Part shown: piece by piece, positions 33,759-45,519 of the stretch | Numbering within the stretch: the first letter of the stretch is position 1 | How the letters are laid out: each line of letters begins with the position of its first letter | Assembly: GCA_963930655.1 (NCBI GenBank) | Contig: OZ005609.1 | Coordinates: 16,689,001 to 16,753,000, forward strand | DNA from: Myrica gale | Lineage: Eukaryota > Streptophyta > Magnoliopsida > Fagales > Myricaceae | DNA: 64,000 bases | Reading direction: 5' to 3' | The notes under the pieces: generated by a model | What the model saw: only the letters and a program-made list of their open reading frames with translations | Told to the model about the DNA's origin: nothing | Database searches by the model: none | Program-made: the position numbers and the translations under genes

Positions 33759-36636
33759 TGATTAATAGGTGTATGTAGTTAGTTACATAATCTTTGTAAA
33801 ACCAAACCAGTATCACATTTATAATGTCATCCAAATCTTTGCTATTAAGCCCTTCAGATGTAATAGGTTCATAAACTTGAAGACAATTCTAGCAAGGTAA
33901 ATGTGCTCTTCCTATATGACATAACTAAGGAAAAAAAAACTAAAAAGCAAAGAAACTATGGAATCATGACGAAGAAAGGATGAAGCTTTTCTTGTTGAGA
34001 ATAGTGCTGTATTGCTTTAACCTTTACTTCAAACACTAAATGCAATCTATCTATCTCTGGTACCAGTTTCAATTTTCAAGCATCAAATGGAATCTATTTG
34101 CTGCTGGTACCAGTTTTGATTTGTTGATACATCTTTATTCTAAACCACACGGGCCATAATGATCCGAAAGGCAATTCAGTCACAACTCAGCATGACAATG
34201 AAAGTGATTCCATTATTAACTCATGCAAAAGAATGTTGAAACATAACAGAATATTCATCAAACACTTTCATGCACATGTAAATATTTAGCATACTCAAAC
34301 AAAAAGTATGCTCCAGAAATTTTGACTGATGCCAATATATTCTTTACGCCTAAGTTGTTAAAGAATAAGAAGCAATCATTGCATAAGGATCTTGTAAAGC
34401 TTACAAAGTCACTAATGCAGCAGTCCCAAACTCTAGCATTGTGACCAAAGAGCACAAAGCCAACAAGGTCAGGGTCTACATAATCTCTAGGCTGGTCAGA
34501 ACCACTGCTTTCAGCATGGACTGTCCAGACACGAGCACTGCACGGATCAAGAAACCAGCTATAGCATGGGATCACTCTTCTAAGAGAAAGACACTAGTAT
34601 TAGATTGGTAAGACTTAAGAAACTAATTCACCTACGATCATCAGAGACAGATACCAGTTTGGATCCATCACAGGACCATGCTAGGCGAAAGATTGACCCT
34701 TCATGGCCAGCAAGTTTACATATATGAACAGCTTCGAACTGCTGACAACTAAAACAGTCATGGTTGGAGACTTGGCTTCTCTGATCATTATGGCCTTCCA
34801 CAGGATTTGTCAAAGATGGAGCACCATTCTGAGGAACCAGTTTCCAAACAAGAATCTGGCAAAACCCATTTATTCCAAAGAGTTCAAAGTATACGAAAGA
34901 CTCATTCCAAAAGTTTCTTTCACATGAAAGTCACACATTGGCATTAAAGACAGTAAAGATTGAAGCGATTAAAAGACAAGCAAGGCAGTTGCCAGTAGAA
35001 CATAAACCAACTCCATTGACAGCATAGAATCAAAATCAGGGCATAGACCTTCAAAGGGGGGAAACGATTGCATAGTTAAAACTCTCTATGCAGGCTAAAC
35101 CATAAGACGAGAAAATCAACAGCTACAACATTAGAAAAATTAAAATGCTGCATATAATGGGGAGTATATTCTACATCATTGGCCATAGTTACTTAGTTGA
35201 AATTAGACTACTGTATAATGTCCATCTATGTGTATGTGAGTTTAGGTCTTTTTTGTCTTTGGCCAGCTAGGAGCTAAACCGCTCAAAAAAAAAAAATTTG
35301 TTAAAAGGATTCAATCCTTATTAATACCTTTTGCATAAGATCCATCATGATCACTGAAGCTATGAATGAAGATCAGGAAGACCCATATTTGATGGAATCA
35401 AAACGTCAAGGTTGGGTGAGCTTCATGAAAGTTAACATGTTGTAAACATAAAATCCTAGAAAAACAGTTTCGTCATAAGGAGAGATCAGTCACCTCATTA
35501 AAAATAGTACCAGATGCAATTCGAAGAGCTTCAATATTGTCACCCCATATCCGCATGGAATAAAGCAGGCACCTCTCTGCAGTTAACGAAATATTGAACA
35601 AGAAAAGTGGAATTAGAACAACTAAAAAAAATTAAAAGATATATTGACAAAGGGTGTTGTGCGGCAATTATGGGCTAGTTTTCGGGAAATCCAAGATATG
35701 ATTCACCGATTCGAGAAAATATGACGTTTGGAACTCCAATAACAAGGATTATGCAAATTCATGCATGCCAAAATGAACCTTACTTCGGGTATATTCGTAA
35801 ACTCCGTCAGGGGTAATGGTAAATAAAAAATCGCTACAAAAGAATCGTCTCAAAACTAACCTGGAGACTGTACTTGAAGAACCACACTAGAACTTGAAAT
35901 ATCCCAAACAACAATAGAGTTGCCACTACACCCTACTGCAAGGAAACGACTCCCCTGGTTGTACGCACTTACAAATCTCTAAGATCAATCCAAGAGCAAG
36001 GCAAAGCAAAGACAGAGAGTGAGAACAATCAGGCCTGAATTCCGAAAACTGGCTAAGGAACAGAGTCTACAAGAATGTACAAAGACTAACAAATATTTAT
36101 ACCTTCAAAAAGCAAACATCTAAAACCCAATGACTAAACTTGGGTAGCAAATGCAACAGGTTCAAGTTCAGGCAAACTCCGGAGCCATTTTTGGTTCCCA
36201 AAGCGAATTCAACCACTAAGCTAAATAGTTTCACACGCCTTTCACCAAACACAGTGAGTTGAAAAGCGAGCTTCGAGGAAACAGTTCCTTCCATGCACTG
36301 ACTCAATCCCTGACAAGCGATACCATGCACTCGAATCCCTTTGAAGACGTGGAAGGACCTTATTAGTTTGTTCGAGTCCAAATCGTAGAGCAGGATTTAT
36401 GAACCTGAACCGGCGAGGAGGTAAGGGAGAGTAGAGAAATGGGAGGGGAGGTGCAGAAAGCAGAGAGCCGAGATTTCTCCGAGGCATTGACCGCTCTGCA
36501 AATGCCATTGCGTTGGAGGCTCCGCCATGGCTCTGGGGCTCAAGGGTGAGCCAACAAGTGTAGCTCTGCTGCGCTGTGCTTGAAGGCTTTCCAGAGTTTG
36601 AAGACTACTGCTGAAGTGTATTATTATAGCAGGGAA

Positions 36637-36903
36637 ATGAATTTGTAGAACTTGAAAAATATGTTGAGAAACCAGCTACAAGCAAAGAAAAGAAAGTTTC
36701 TCATCCACAAGAGCAAGATGTAAAAGACTTTGAAAGAGAAACACCTCAAAGCAACAATGATCTACCAAAGGCTTGGAAGTTTGTCAGGGATCATCATATT
36801 GATCAAATAATTGGTAATGTGGAGAAGGGTGTAAGTATTCACTCGCTTCATAATCCAGCTAGTAATTTTGCCTTACCTTCTAAAATTGAGCCAAAACATA
36901 TAG
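36637..36903 (+). pseudogene. Ty1/copia polyprotein fragment (integrase-RT linker)
   Basis: An open stretch of about 89 codons without a start reads DLPKAWKFVRDHHIDQIIGN followed by VEKGVSIHSLHN and FALPSKIEPKHI. This is the conserved link between integrase and reverse transcriptase in copia elements (W+FVKDHPIDQIIGD...IEPKN). It is cut at 36903 by the Mutator-like terminal repeat. Confidence 0.8.
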
Positions 36904-37305
36904 TCATCAAGCAACTAACGAAAGATGCTGACGTGTCAATTTTTACACGTCAGCAGCCAATAAAAAGAGGACACACGTCCCACTAATCCTAGTCAGCGCC
37001 ACTTATGATTTCCCCTTCTTTTAGAAGCCCACCTCAGCTGCCATGTCAGCACTTAAAAAAAATCCAATTAGTAAATCATTGTCAACCAATCAGTTCATGT
37101 CTCACCCTTGTTAAAAATAGGTCTCTCCGTCTATTAGTCATCAAGCAACTAACGGAAGATGCTGACGTGTCAATTTTTACACGTCAGCAGCCAATAAAAA
37201 GAGGACACACGTCCCACTAATCCTAGTCAGCGCCACTTATGATTTCCCCTTCTTTTAGAAGCCCACCTCAGTTGCCATGTCAGCACTTAAAAAAACAATC
37301 CAATT
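36901..37305. repeat. Tandemly duplicated terminal repeat of the Mutator-like element
   Basis: A 234-bp period: tagtcatcaagcaactaacg starts at 36901 and again at 37135, with near identity for about 170 bp (gatgctgacgtgtcaatttt, cacgtcagcagccaataaaa). The first copy lacks the outermost 50-60 bp. Confidence 0.88.
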
Positions 37306-38346
37306 ATCATCCTGTTGCACCTAACCCCACATTTACAACACTTGCAAGCTAAAAATCCCCAAATCACTTTTAACATAGCCAGAGTTCGGTGCAACCCCAA
37401 TCCCCCTTACCATTTCAAATCGTCGGCGTCCCATTTTCAGACGTCGGCGTCTTCCTCGGTGCCGATGTCTTCTGGATCATTTACGTTGTCCCGTCAAGAT
37501 GGAGGAGGAACACGAAAGTGCAACTCTGTTTTTTTATATTAATTTGAGGGTAGTGCTTGTATCCTTCTAGTTGTACCATGATACGTTAGAACTTAATTAT
37601 TTATTTGCATCTGGGTGAAACTTCGAACTTATTAGGAAGCTTGTTGGTTAGCTGCATTTAGTTTCTTCCATGTCCAAAATGAAATTTTCTTAGGTATGTG
37701 TCAGTTTTTAAATTGTGTCAGGAGTTGTGGCTACGAGATGCAGAGTTCATACTTATTGTAGATCAATTGCTGCATATGCTTCTGGTGATACAAGATCTCT
37801 TTCTTATTTGGAGCTCCTTTTTTGGAGTGAATCTACTACACGGCTTCTGGTGATTGACAGAAAAAAATGGGCAAAGAGAGAGAAAAAAACCCAAACTGAT
37901 AATGTACCTTCTATATAACTCAATATAGATCTATACACCCAAAGCTATATGTTGAAGAGAGAAATACTTACTGGGCAAAGGGAGAAAACACAAACTGAGC
38001 ACACGGAAGCCAAAATGAATTGATGAAGACCCTGTATAACGTTCAATAATCAGATTGATGGAGCCGATCGTATTCGTTGACTTTGTGGCAGTTAGGGTTT
38101 CTGTGTGGGTATCGGTGGGAAAGGGCGGGCTATGGGATGAAAGTTACCGTATTTGATGAGTTTGGAAAGTACAAATTGGGGGGAAATCATACGTGGCACT
38201 AACTTGGATTAGTGGAACACGTGTCCTCTTCTTATTGACTGCTGACGTGTAAAAAATTGACACGTCAGCATCTTCCGTTAGTTGCTTAGAGACTAATGGA
38301 CAGATGAACCTATTTTTAACAAGGGTGACCACATGGACTGATTTGT
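37085..38346. mobile_element. Mutator-like (MULE) non-autonomous element with long TIRs
   Basis: The left end (caatcagttcatgtctcacccttgtta...) is matched inverted at the right end (38180-38346) for about 170 bp, through gatgctgacgtgtcaatttt to gatttcccc. Long TIRs and no transposase suggest a Mutator-like element. The interior has small ORFs including MSSGSFTLSRQDGGGTRKCN (37469 on) and GVVATRCRVHTYCRS (37725 on). Together these faintly resemble a split GRF-type zinc finger, so it could carry a captured fragment (weak). Exact ends and target duplication are not resolved. Confidence 0.7.
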
Positions 38347-39039
38347 TTGAAAATAATACCCCCAAAGACTTTTCTCACAACCCAATATCACATGGACATG
38401 TTGTAATTAAGCCAAAAAAGAATAAAACCAAATGCACAGGAAGTAAATATGTGAACGTGTTTCTCGTTGGTCATTGGGAATTATATTACTTAACTAAAAA
38501 TAGAACAGTTGTATTAAAAATAGGTAGGGAGTATAGCTCCGACCCATCCCTTTTAACAAATTACACATGAAGATCGTTGCCCGTTTGCATAAATTAAATT
38601 GGTTTTGAGTTTCATGCGATGGTATTGCTTTTTCTAAGCAGGTACACTCTGAACTAGACAAATGCAAGGTGTAAAATTAACAATGACTGCATGCATGACT
38701 TTCTCAGTATTACTCACAGATGGATACAACACACTCGGGGCGACTCCAAGTTATTTGGGGTTTGTGGTCAAATCATAGAGTGAGGCCTTTTTATAATAAT
38801 TTATAAATAATATATTATATATAAACCATTAATAAAATATAGTTAAATTTTATTCTTCTAGCTTTTTGAGATGCTTATTCATCAAAATTTTATATTCTAG
38901 ATTTGTTAATAGATTATTTTCAATTAATAATATGACAAATCTATTTAATTTCTTGTGATATATGTCACACAAATATGGTACTTGATGGGCCATCACTTGT
39001 TAGGCCCATATCAGATTAGGCCCCCTCGCACTAGCAAAA
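38347..39039. other. Unassigned AT-rich region
   Basis: No gene. It contains retro-derived looking words (ttggggtttgtggtc; gggccatcacttgttaggcccatatc) but no element borders. Confidence 0.4.
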
Positions 39040-39650
39040 TGTAACACCCCCAAGCTTTTGAGCTACTTTTGAGACTCTCGTGTTAAGGCTTTCATTTTCA
39101 TATCTTTAGTAATTGTGTTATTTTCCTTAGTATTTGCTCGATTTGCTTAATTTGTGCCTTGTTTAGTATTTATCATATGATTATATTGACTCAATTTTTC
39201 TTCCTCTAATACTTTAAGTAATTATAGTCTTTGGTATTTGTTTAATTGCTTCGGGTTCTAAATTTGTGACCTTATTATTTTGATCTACCTTTTTAATTTA
39301 CATTGCGTATGTGCTTTCTTTCTTTAATTTTTAAATCCTTGAATTATTTCATTTAAATTCATGTGCTTAAATGTCTTATTTGACTTGAGTTTTGTTCCCT
39401 TAAATTTTAGATTAAGTTAGTTAATGTTTATTTAAATTTAAAATTGGGTTGACCTGACTCCCGGGTGGTCAGAGAACAGAATCCCGGGAAGGTCGAGTAC
39501 AGCACGCCGGGGAGGGCTGAGTGCTGTACTCCCATTCCCTGTAGTTGGGGGTTACACTCTCCTCATGTGCCCGGTACTGCCACTCTTCCTTCGAGAATCA
39601 CCTCGCAGACTTGGAGGTTCCTCATACTTGTTTTTCCTCTTATGAGGTGA
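39040..39650 (+). mobile_element. Partial gypsy LTR in plus orientation (TGTAACACCCCC start)
   Basis: Starts TGTAACACCCCCAAGCTTTTGAG and is an inverted copy of the LTR whose minus-strand start is at 42327; also homologous to 47810-48440. It includes two or three units of the ~23-bp GAGTACAGCACGCCGGGGAGGG repeat at 39497-39535. No adjoining internal region was found. Confidence 0.7.
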
Positions 39651-41659
39651 ATGCAATCAATGCATGACTACAATTCATGTACAATGTACACATCCGAAAA
39701 ATATCTCATGATATGAATGGAAAAACATACACCAATAAGGTGCTTGAAACTTTAAGACATGAATGATAGAGATACAATTTTCCAACATTAGATTCGCTAT
39801 TGAATTTAAGAATTACTCAACTAATGTTTGTCTAAGATGCTTTTCTAATTAATTAGCCCCTTCCTTTTTTTTCTTAATTAAAAATTAAAAAATTTAATCT
39901 TTTATGCAACTAATTTGAAGAATTAAACATGCATTTTATAACTAAATATTAATTCTCCCCTAAATCTCCAAATACATGTCTATTGGGCCTTCTTAGACCC
40001 TACTGGGCCTGTCCCTAAAGTTTCAAAGCATTCTGGGCTTATTTTGGGTTAACGGGCCAAAAGTCCATTTAGGCCGCTAAACGAGCTTTGTGATTTGAGC
40101 CCCAAATGTTAAACAGTTTGAACTCAAATTTGGGTTTTCCCATCTATTTTTCATGCTCTACACAACCATAAAATTATTTTCTCTGTTGGACCTTTTTACC
40201 TTCATATTTTGTGTGAAATGCCGAAACTGCCCTTAGAGACCTCCGGAGACATTTTCGACCTTTACCGACCTCCAATTGATCTGAAATTTTGTATTGGGAT
40301 CTACTGTTACCCTAAAATACAGGTCTACCAATTTTCATGCAAATAAACTAAGGATTTTATTAGGACGTTTTCGACAGCAATGGTTTTCACCTTAAAACTC
40401 CAATTTTTCTCTATGCATGTGACGTTTTCATGTCAAAAATCTTAGATCTAATTTACTTAAATCATCATAAATGAAATAACATAATCACATCAATCATTTA
40501 TGTACAGATCAATAACAAAATCACATGCAACTTCAAAACCTTCTTCAAAAACCATTCAAACATACATGCATGGTCCTTTAACATCTCATCTCAAGCTCTC
40601 TTGGCTTCATTTTCTATGGCTTTGATCTGCTATTTCATCCACAAAATCCTTTCCATGCCATTCGGCTAACATCAAGAACCTTTCATCATAATATTTCACA
40701 ACCAATGCATGTAGAACTCATCACAAAAGAAAGTAAACTTACATGCAACAGGTACATCCAGGACCAAGGCCAACCCGTGGCCTATTGGTAATCAAAAACC
40801 TTCTTTTTAGCCATTGATATGGCTTGTAACACAGCCCAAAATATTTTTGAATGAACTAAGTTCACACAACATCTTTTTCTTGTAAAAACTTCAAGAAAAT
40901 CAAAGATTCTCCACATGCAAAGATTTCTAGTGCAATATCTCATGTTGGCACTTGTTTTTGCATAAACTACTCATATTCAACAAATATAACGTATTCACCA
41001 TTTAAACAGTAAGCAAAATACACATTTTCTTCCCAACACAAGATGCTCTAAGACTACCCTTACCTTGGTAATTTTTTTTGGATGACTCAAGGTAGGCTTG
41101 AAAATCTCCTAAGGCAAGTAGTCTACATAAGTAGTGGTTAGAAATCTTAGGTTAAAAAGTAAGAAAAGATGGATAGCTCAAAGGAAAGAGGAGAGAAACT
41201 AAGCTAAGGGAGGGTTTCATGCCTACTCAAAGGCAAGTAATATACATAAGTAGTGTTTGTCTAAGATGCTTTTCTAATTAACTAGCCCCTTCCTTTCTTA
41301 CCCTTTTCTTTTCTACGTCTTCTCTTTTTCTCCTCCGACTGCACACTCTCCTATCACTCTCTGCTCACTTGCTCGACACGCACACTGGAGTTCTAGCACT
41401 ACACGGCTTGGTATGTTTTTATTTAAACCCACCAAGTCATGATGGAGTCTAAGAGAGCTGCAAGAAGCAAGCCCCTTGGCTGGCCAAATGGGCGGCAAGA
41501 GGCATGAGAAGCCAAATGATACACTCCCCCCTTTTTCTGGGTAATCATGAGCTGCAAGGGTGATACACAAACTCACACAATGCAAGCCGATTAGCCTAGA
41601 GTTTCACTGCACTATGCATGCTAAAAGGACAAGAGAATGAGACAAGAGAATGAGATATA
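39651..41659. other. Non-coding LTR-type and unassigned sequence
   Basis: A direct repeat (gtttgtctaagatgcttttctaatta...agccccttcctttct) occurs at about 39826 and 41249. The stretch 40190-40380 resembles gypsy LTR non-coding sequence. No coding domain is visible. Confidence 0.4.
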
Positions 41660-42327
41660 ATTCAAGAGTTTGGGAGAGCTTGCCGCGCGACCAGGCTTGT
41701 CCCCGGTCATCCCCGGGCATGCAGGCGTGTTCCTGGAGATTGGTCGGGCATACAGGCCTCCGAGCCTGTACCCTGGTTATCCCAGGAATATAGTACTTGG
41801 TCCTTCCGGGTGTGCAGTACTCGGCTCTTCTCGGGCGCTCAGTACTTGGCCCTCCAGGGCGTGCAGTACTCGGTCCTCCCGAGAGTCTGTTCTCTGCCCA
41901 CCCAGGAGTTAGGTCAGTCCAATTTTAAATTTAAATAAACATTAACCAACTTAATCTAAAATTTAAGGGAACAAAACTCAAGTCAAATAAGACGTTTAAG
42001 CACATGAATTTAAATGAAATAATTCAAGGATTTAAGAAATAAAGAAAGAAAGTACATACACAATGTAAATTAAAAACGTAGATCAAAATACTAAGGTCAC
42101 AAATTTATAACCCGAAAAAATTTAAAAAAATACCAAAGAGTATAATTACTTAAAATATTAGAGGAAGAAAATTTGAGTCAATCTAGTCATATGATAAATA
42201 CTAAACAAGGCACAAATTAAGCAAATTAAGCAAGTACTAAGGAAAAGAACACAATTACTAAAGATATGAAAATGAAAGCCTTAACACGAGAATCTCAAAA
42301 GTAGCTCAAAAGGTTGGGGGTATTACA
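41660..42327 (-). mobile_element. 3' LTR (U3 part) of the gypsy element
   Basis: The minus strand reads TGTAATACCCCCAACCTTTTGAG from 42327, directly after a polypurine tract. Homology with the 5' LTR (48440 leftwards) covers about 600 bp, then the two diverge, so this LTR is truncated or recombined. It contains about eight ~23-bp tandem units (GTGCAGTACTCGGTCCTCCCG-like) at 41690-41895. Confidence 0.7.
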
Positions 42328-42343
42328 TTCTCCCCCACTTAAG
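42328..42343 (-). other. Polypurine tract of the gypsy element
   Basis: The minus strand CTTAAGTGGGGGAGAA directly precedes the LTR start TGTAATACC. This is the expected plus-strand primer site. Confidence 0.75.
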
Positions 42344-42441
42344 ATCAATTTCGACCTCCGAATTGCGTAAGTTTCCAAAAGTAAAGCAAGTTCCAAAAGT
42401 TAGAAAGTTTTTTATATTTTTCGAAATCAAAGGACATCAAA

Positions 42442-42717
42442 TTACTTTGCTAGCTTTTTCTCATGCAAATCCTCCTTTTTGACTTCGGGATTGGTCTTTC
42501 CCGTTTCTTTCTCTTCCATTTCAGATCCTTCTTCAGGGTCAGATTCTTCTTCACTTACCTTCTCTAGCTTAGGTCTCTTATCAGCGCCCGGGTAAGAGTA
42601 ACATCCCATGGGCATGCTCCGAGTCGCCCAAACCTGCCTAGGTTTAGGTTCTGGGTACTTCCTCTTCTTCACCGTGACCTCCTTGATAGTCTGGTTCTCC
42701 ATTTGTTGAACAAGCAT
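42442..42717 (-). CDS. Extra small ORF between pol and 3' LTR of the gypsy element
   Basis: An intact 91-codon frame from ATG 42717, beginning MLVQQMENQTIKEVTVKKRK, with a central MPMGCYSYPGADKRPK and an acidic/lysine-rich tail (EEESDPEEGSEMEEKETGK). It is strongly hydrophilic with no membrane segment. It lies after the pol stop and before the polypurine tract, in the same direction. Neighbouring pol frames are broken, yet this one is open. I do not recognise it; it may be an accessory frame of this lineage or a captured piece. Confidence 0.45.
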   Translation of the reverse strand: MLVQQMENQTIKEVTVKKRKYPEPKPRQVWATRSMPMGCYSYPGADKRPKLEKVSEEESDPEEGSEMEEKETGKTNPEVKKEDLHEKKLAK

Positions 42718-42792
42718 AGATATACAAGCATAAGGATAACTAGAATCCCACAAAGCTCGATCCAAAAATCAAACACTAATGAACGGGTCAAT

Positions 42793-42999
42793 TCAAATAG
42801 GGTCATAACCTAAGTTAGCGAACAAATGGGGGTACTTTTCTCTCATCTCAGATTCCAATTCCCAAGACGCCTCCTCTAGTTCTTGGCTTCTCCATAGCAC
42901 TTTCACCAATGGTATTTTCTTAGTGCGCAATTTTTGCTCCTTACGATCCATAATTTGTACCGGTTGCTCTACATACGAAAAGTTCTCCTCCAGGTGCAA
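42793..42999 (-). pseudogene. gypsy pol C-terminus with chromodomain-like segment
   Basis: VQIMDRKEQKLRTKKIPLVK followed by VLWRSQELEEASWELESEMR and KYPHLF is the chromodomain end of Tekay/Del chromovirus integrases. It assigns the element to that lineage. Confidence 0.8.
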
Positions 43000-43279
43000 T
43001 GGTGAATACTCCAGAGTATGAGAAGGGGTCTGTCATGTATTTCCTTAGCATAGATACATGAAAAACATCATGCATCTCTTCCCATTATGGTGGTAGTTCT
43101 AGTTGATATGCCACTGATCCCACCTTGCTCAGAATCTCGTAGGGTCCTACAAATCGCGGACTTAGTTTCCCTTTCTTTCCAAATCGCTTGACCCCTTTCT
43201 TGGGCGTCACCTTGAGAAATCACGCCGCCTAACATCTGCATAGCTTTTTTTCCTACTATGAGTAGCTCTGAGACGTTCC

Positions 43280-43880
43280 TTACACAATCTCGGGACCTAG
43301 TAGCTGCCGTTCGCCAATCTCATTCCACTTGAGTGGCAATCTGCACTTGCGCCCATACAACGCCTCGTAAGGAGCCATTAGTTGATAAGTATTATTATAG
43401 GTGAACTCCACCAATGGCAAGTAGTAACTCCAATGACCCTTAAAGTCCAGCACACAAGCTCTGAGCATATCTTCCAATATCTGAATTGTCCTCTCAGACT
43501 GTCCATTGTTATGAGGGCGGAAAGCCGTATTGAATTTCAACCGCGTACCCATTTCCTTCTGAAAACCATCCCAAACTTGAGAAGTAAGCAGGTATCTTGG
43601 TCCGACAGTATAGAACTAGGAATTCCATGCAATCAAACTATCTCCTGAATGTATAACTCTGCCAACTTCTCGGCCGAATACCTAACCTTGATTGGGATGA
43701 AATGAGCTAACTTCATTAATCAGTCCACAACTACCCATACATCATCCTGTCCCGTCGGTGCTTTTGGAATCCTGACACCAAGTCCATTGTTATCTCGTCC
43801 CACTTCCACACAGGTATCTCCAAAGGCTGCAATAACCCAGCGGGTCTCTGATGCTCTGCCTTAACTTACTGGCATGTCAA
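43280..43880 (-). pseudogene. gypsy integrase remnant
   Basis: The 43280-43552 frame carries FRPHNNGQSERTIQILEDML and FTYNNTYQLMAPYEALYGRK, the C-terminal part of the integrase core. Further right the frame is broken by stops and shifts. Confidence 0.8.
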
Positions 43881-44166
43881 ACAATGACTCACATACTCAA
43901 CAATATCCTTTTTCATCCCATTCCACCAAAATTTCTCTTTAAGATCACGATACATCTTTGTACTACCCAGGTGGACAACAAACATCGACTTGTGCGGTTC
44001 CCCCAAAACATTTGCAGAATCTCTACATTTTCAGGCACCGCCAAACGATTCTGAAAATACAAGATTTCATAACTAGAAAGTCTGAAATTATCTTTCAGGC
44101 CTGATCAAAGAGCGTAGGCTGGATCAACAGGGCATCCATCCTTACTGTTTCTCCTTGCAGAAGATG

Positions 44167-44858
44167 TCATTTATCCTCGATGTTGTTTCTTTCCATATCA
44201 TCTTTTATCTCTTTCCTCACCACCTTCTGACTTAAGGCATTGGCAAAAACATTAGCCTTCCTCGCATGGTAATTGATCGAACAGTCGTAGTCTTTAATCA
44301 ACTTTAACCATCTTCTATGTCTCATGTTAAGCTCTTTCTGGGTAAAGGAATACTTCAAACTTTTGTGGTCTGTGAATATCTCGCATCTTGCTCCATACAA
44401 ATAGTGCCTCCAAATCTTTAGGGCAAATACCACAGCTGCCCCAAGTCATGGGTAGGGTAATTCACCTCTTGATGCTTCAATTGACAAGATGCGTTTGCAA
44501 TAACCTTATTCTTCTGCATTAATACACAACCTAATCCCTTGTGAGACGCATCTCTAGAAATCACAAAGTCTTCCCCTTCATTTGGCAACACCAACACCAG
44601 AGTTGTCACGAGCCTCTTCTTCAATTCTTGGAAACTCTTTTCACATTCCTTGGTCCATACATAATTTGCGTCCTTCCTGGTCAAGGCAATCAATGGGGCA
44701 GCCAACTTAGAGAATCCTTCAACAAATCTCCTGAAGTACCCCGCCAAACCCAAGAAACTATGAAACTCGTGGACATTGAATGGCCTCGACCAATTCATCA
44801 CTGCCTCTATCTTGCTTGGGTCCACAGATATACCTTGACTTGACACAATATGCCCCAA
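44167..44858 (-). pseudogene. gypsy RNase H region
   Basis: Two overlapping frames. 44418-44858 holds [20 protein letters not shown] and [20 protein letters not shown], and 44167-44433 holds [19 protein letters not shown] and [20 protein letters not shown]. The frame changes between them. Confidence 0.85.
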
Positions 44859-44867
44859 AAATGATAC

Positions 44868-45278
44868 TCACTCCATCCAAAAATCACATTTGGATAACTT
44901 GGCATATAACTGCTCTTCCCACAACTTTTGCAGCACCAACCGCAAATGCTCCTCGTGTTTTGGTCGATCCTTAGAATAAAACAAAATATAATCAATGAAA
45001 ACCACCATAAAATGATCTAAGAACTCCTGAAACACCTGATTCATCAAATCCATAGAAGTAGCAGGTGCATTCTTCAACCCAAACGACTTCACTAAGAATT
45101 CGAAGTGACCATATCGAGTCTGAAATGCAGACTTCGAAATATCCTCTGCCTTGATCCTTAACTGATGGTACCCAGACCGCAAATCTATCTTTGAGAAAAA
45201 TCTCGCTCCCTTCAATTGGTCAAAAAAATCATCTATCCGCGGTAATGGGTACTTGTTCTTCCCCGTCACTTGATTCAA
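44868..45278 (-). pseudogene. gypsy reverse transcriptase core
   Basis: [36 protein letters not shown] and [19 protein letters not shown] are typical. The catalytic box reads FIDYILFYS instead of FIDDILVYS, so the second aspartate is tyrosine, and the element cannot be active. Confidence 0.9.
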
Positions 45279-45519
45279 CTCTCAGTAATCTATACACATC
45301 CTGAGAGTTCCATCCTTCTTCTTCACAAACAACACCGGGGCTCCCCACGATGATACACTAGGACTCATATAACCTCGCTCCAAGAGGTCCTGCTGTTGTG
45401 TCTTCAATTCCTTCAATTAAGCCGGTGCCATACGATACGACGCTTTAGATATCGGGGCCGTTCCCGGCACCACCTCAATCTCAAATTGGATCTCCCTCTC
45501 CAGGGATAAACCCAGTAAC

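Larger units (their letters stand above)
19134..36528 (-). pseudogene. WDR6: WDR6-like WD40 protein, decayed 19-exon gene
   Basis: Homologue of plant WDR6 (At4g01860-like), the WD40 partner of Trm7/FTSJ1-type methyltransferase for 2'-O-methylation of tRNA position 34. Exons by GT/AG borders: 36103-36528, 35861-35954, 35494-35576, 34632-34855, 34405-34537, 32711-32793, 31672-31896, 30721-31080, 30086-30257, 24197-24385, 23883-24092, 23715-23806, 22724-22938, 21899-22465, 21737-21817, 21537-21622, 19949-20695, 19347-19500, 19134-19218; about 1,400 codons, the family length. Recognisable WD40 blocks include GHEGSIFRLAWSCDGSKLVS, VTVGEDCTCRVWGLDG, LLVTAGFDSAIKVHQL, WIATGCEDGTVRL and WLFSTGLDQRVRCW. 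Lesions: TAA at 36397-36399 (codon 44), TAG at 32728-32730, +2 and -2 indels in exon 9, -1 in exon 12, and a lost acceptor before exon 16. All other phases fit, so the original model is secure and loss of function is inferred from the lesions. Confidence 0.88.

Noticed and set aside
36097-36381. WDR6 N-terminal ORF that could start downstream of the TAA
   Set aside because: The apparent start is a TTG codon, not ATG. The sequence is simply the continuation of exon 1 after the stop.
42718-42765. Longer version of the extra gypsy ORF beginning at 42765
   Set aside because: That start is TTG. The first in-frame ATG I would use is at 42717.
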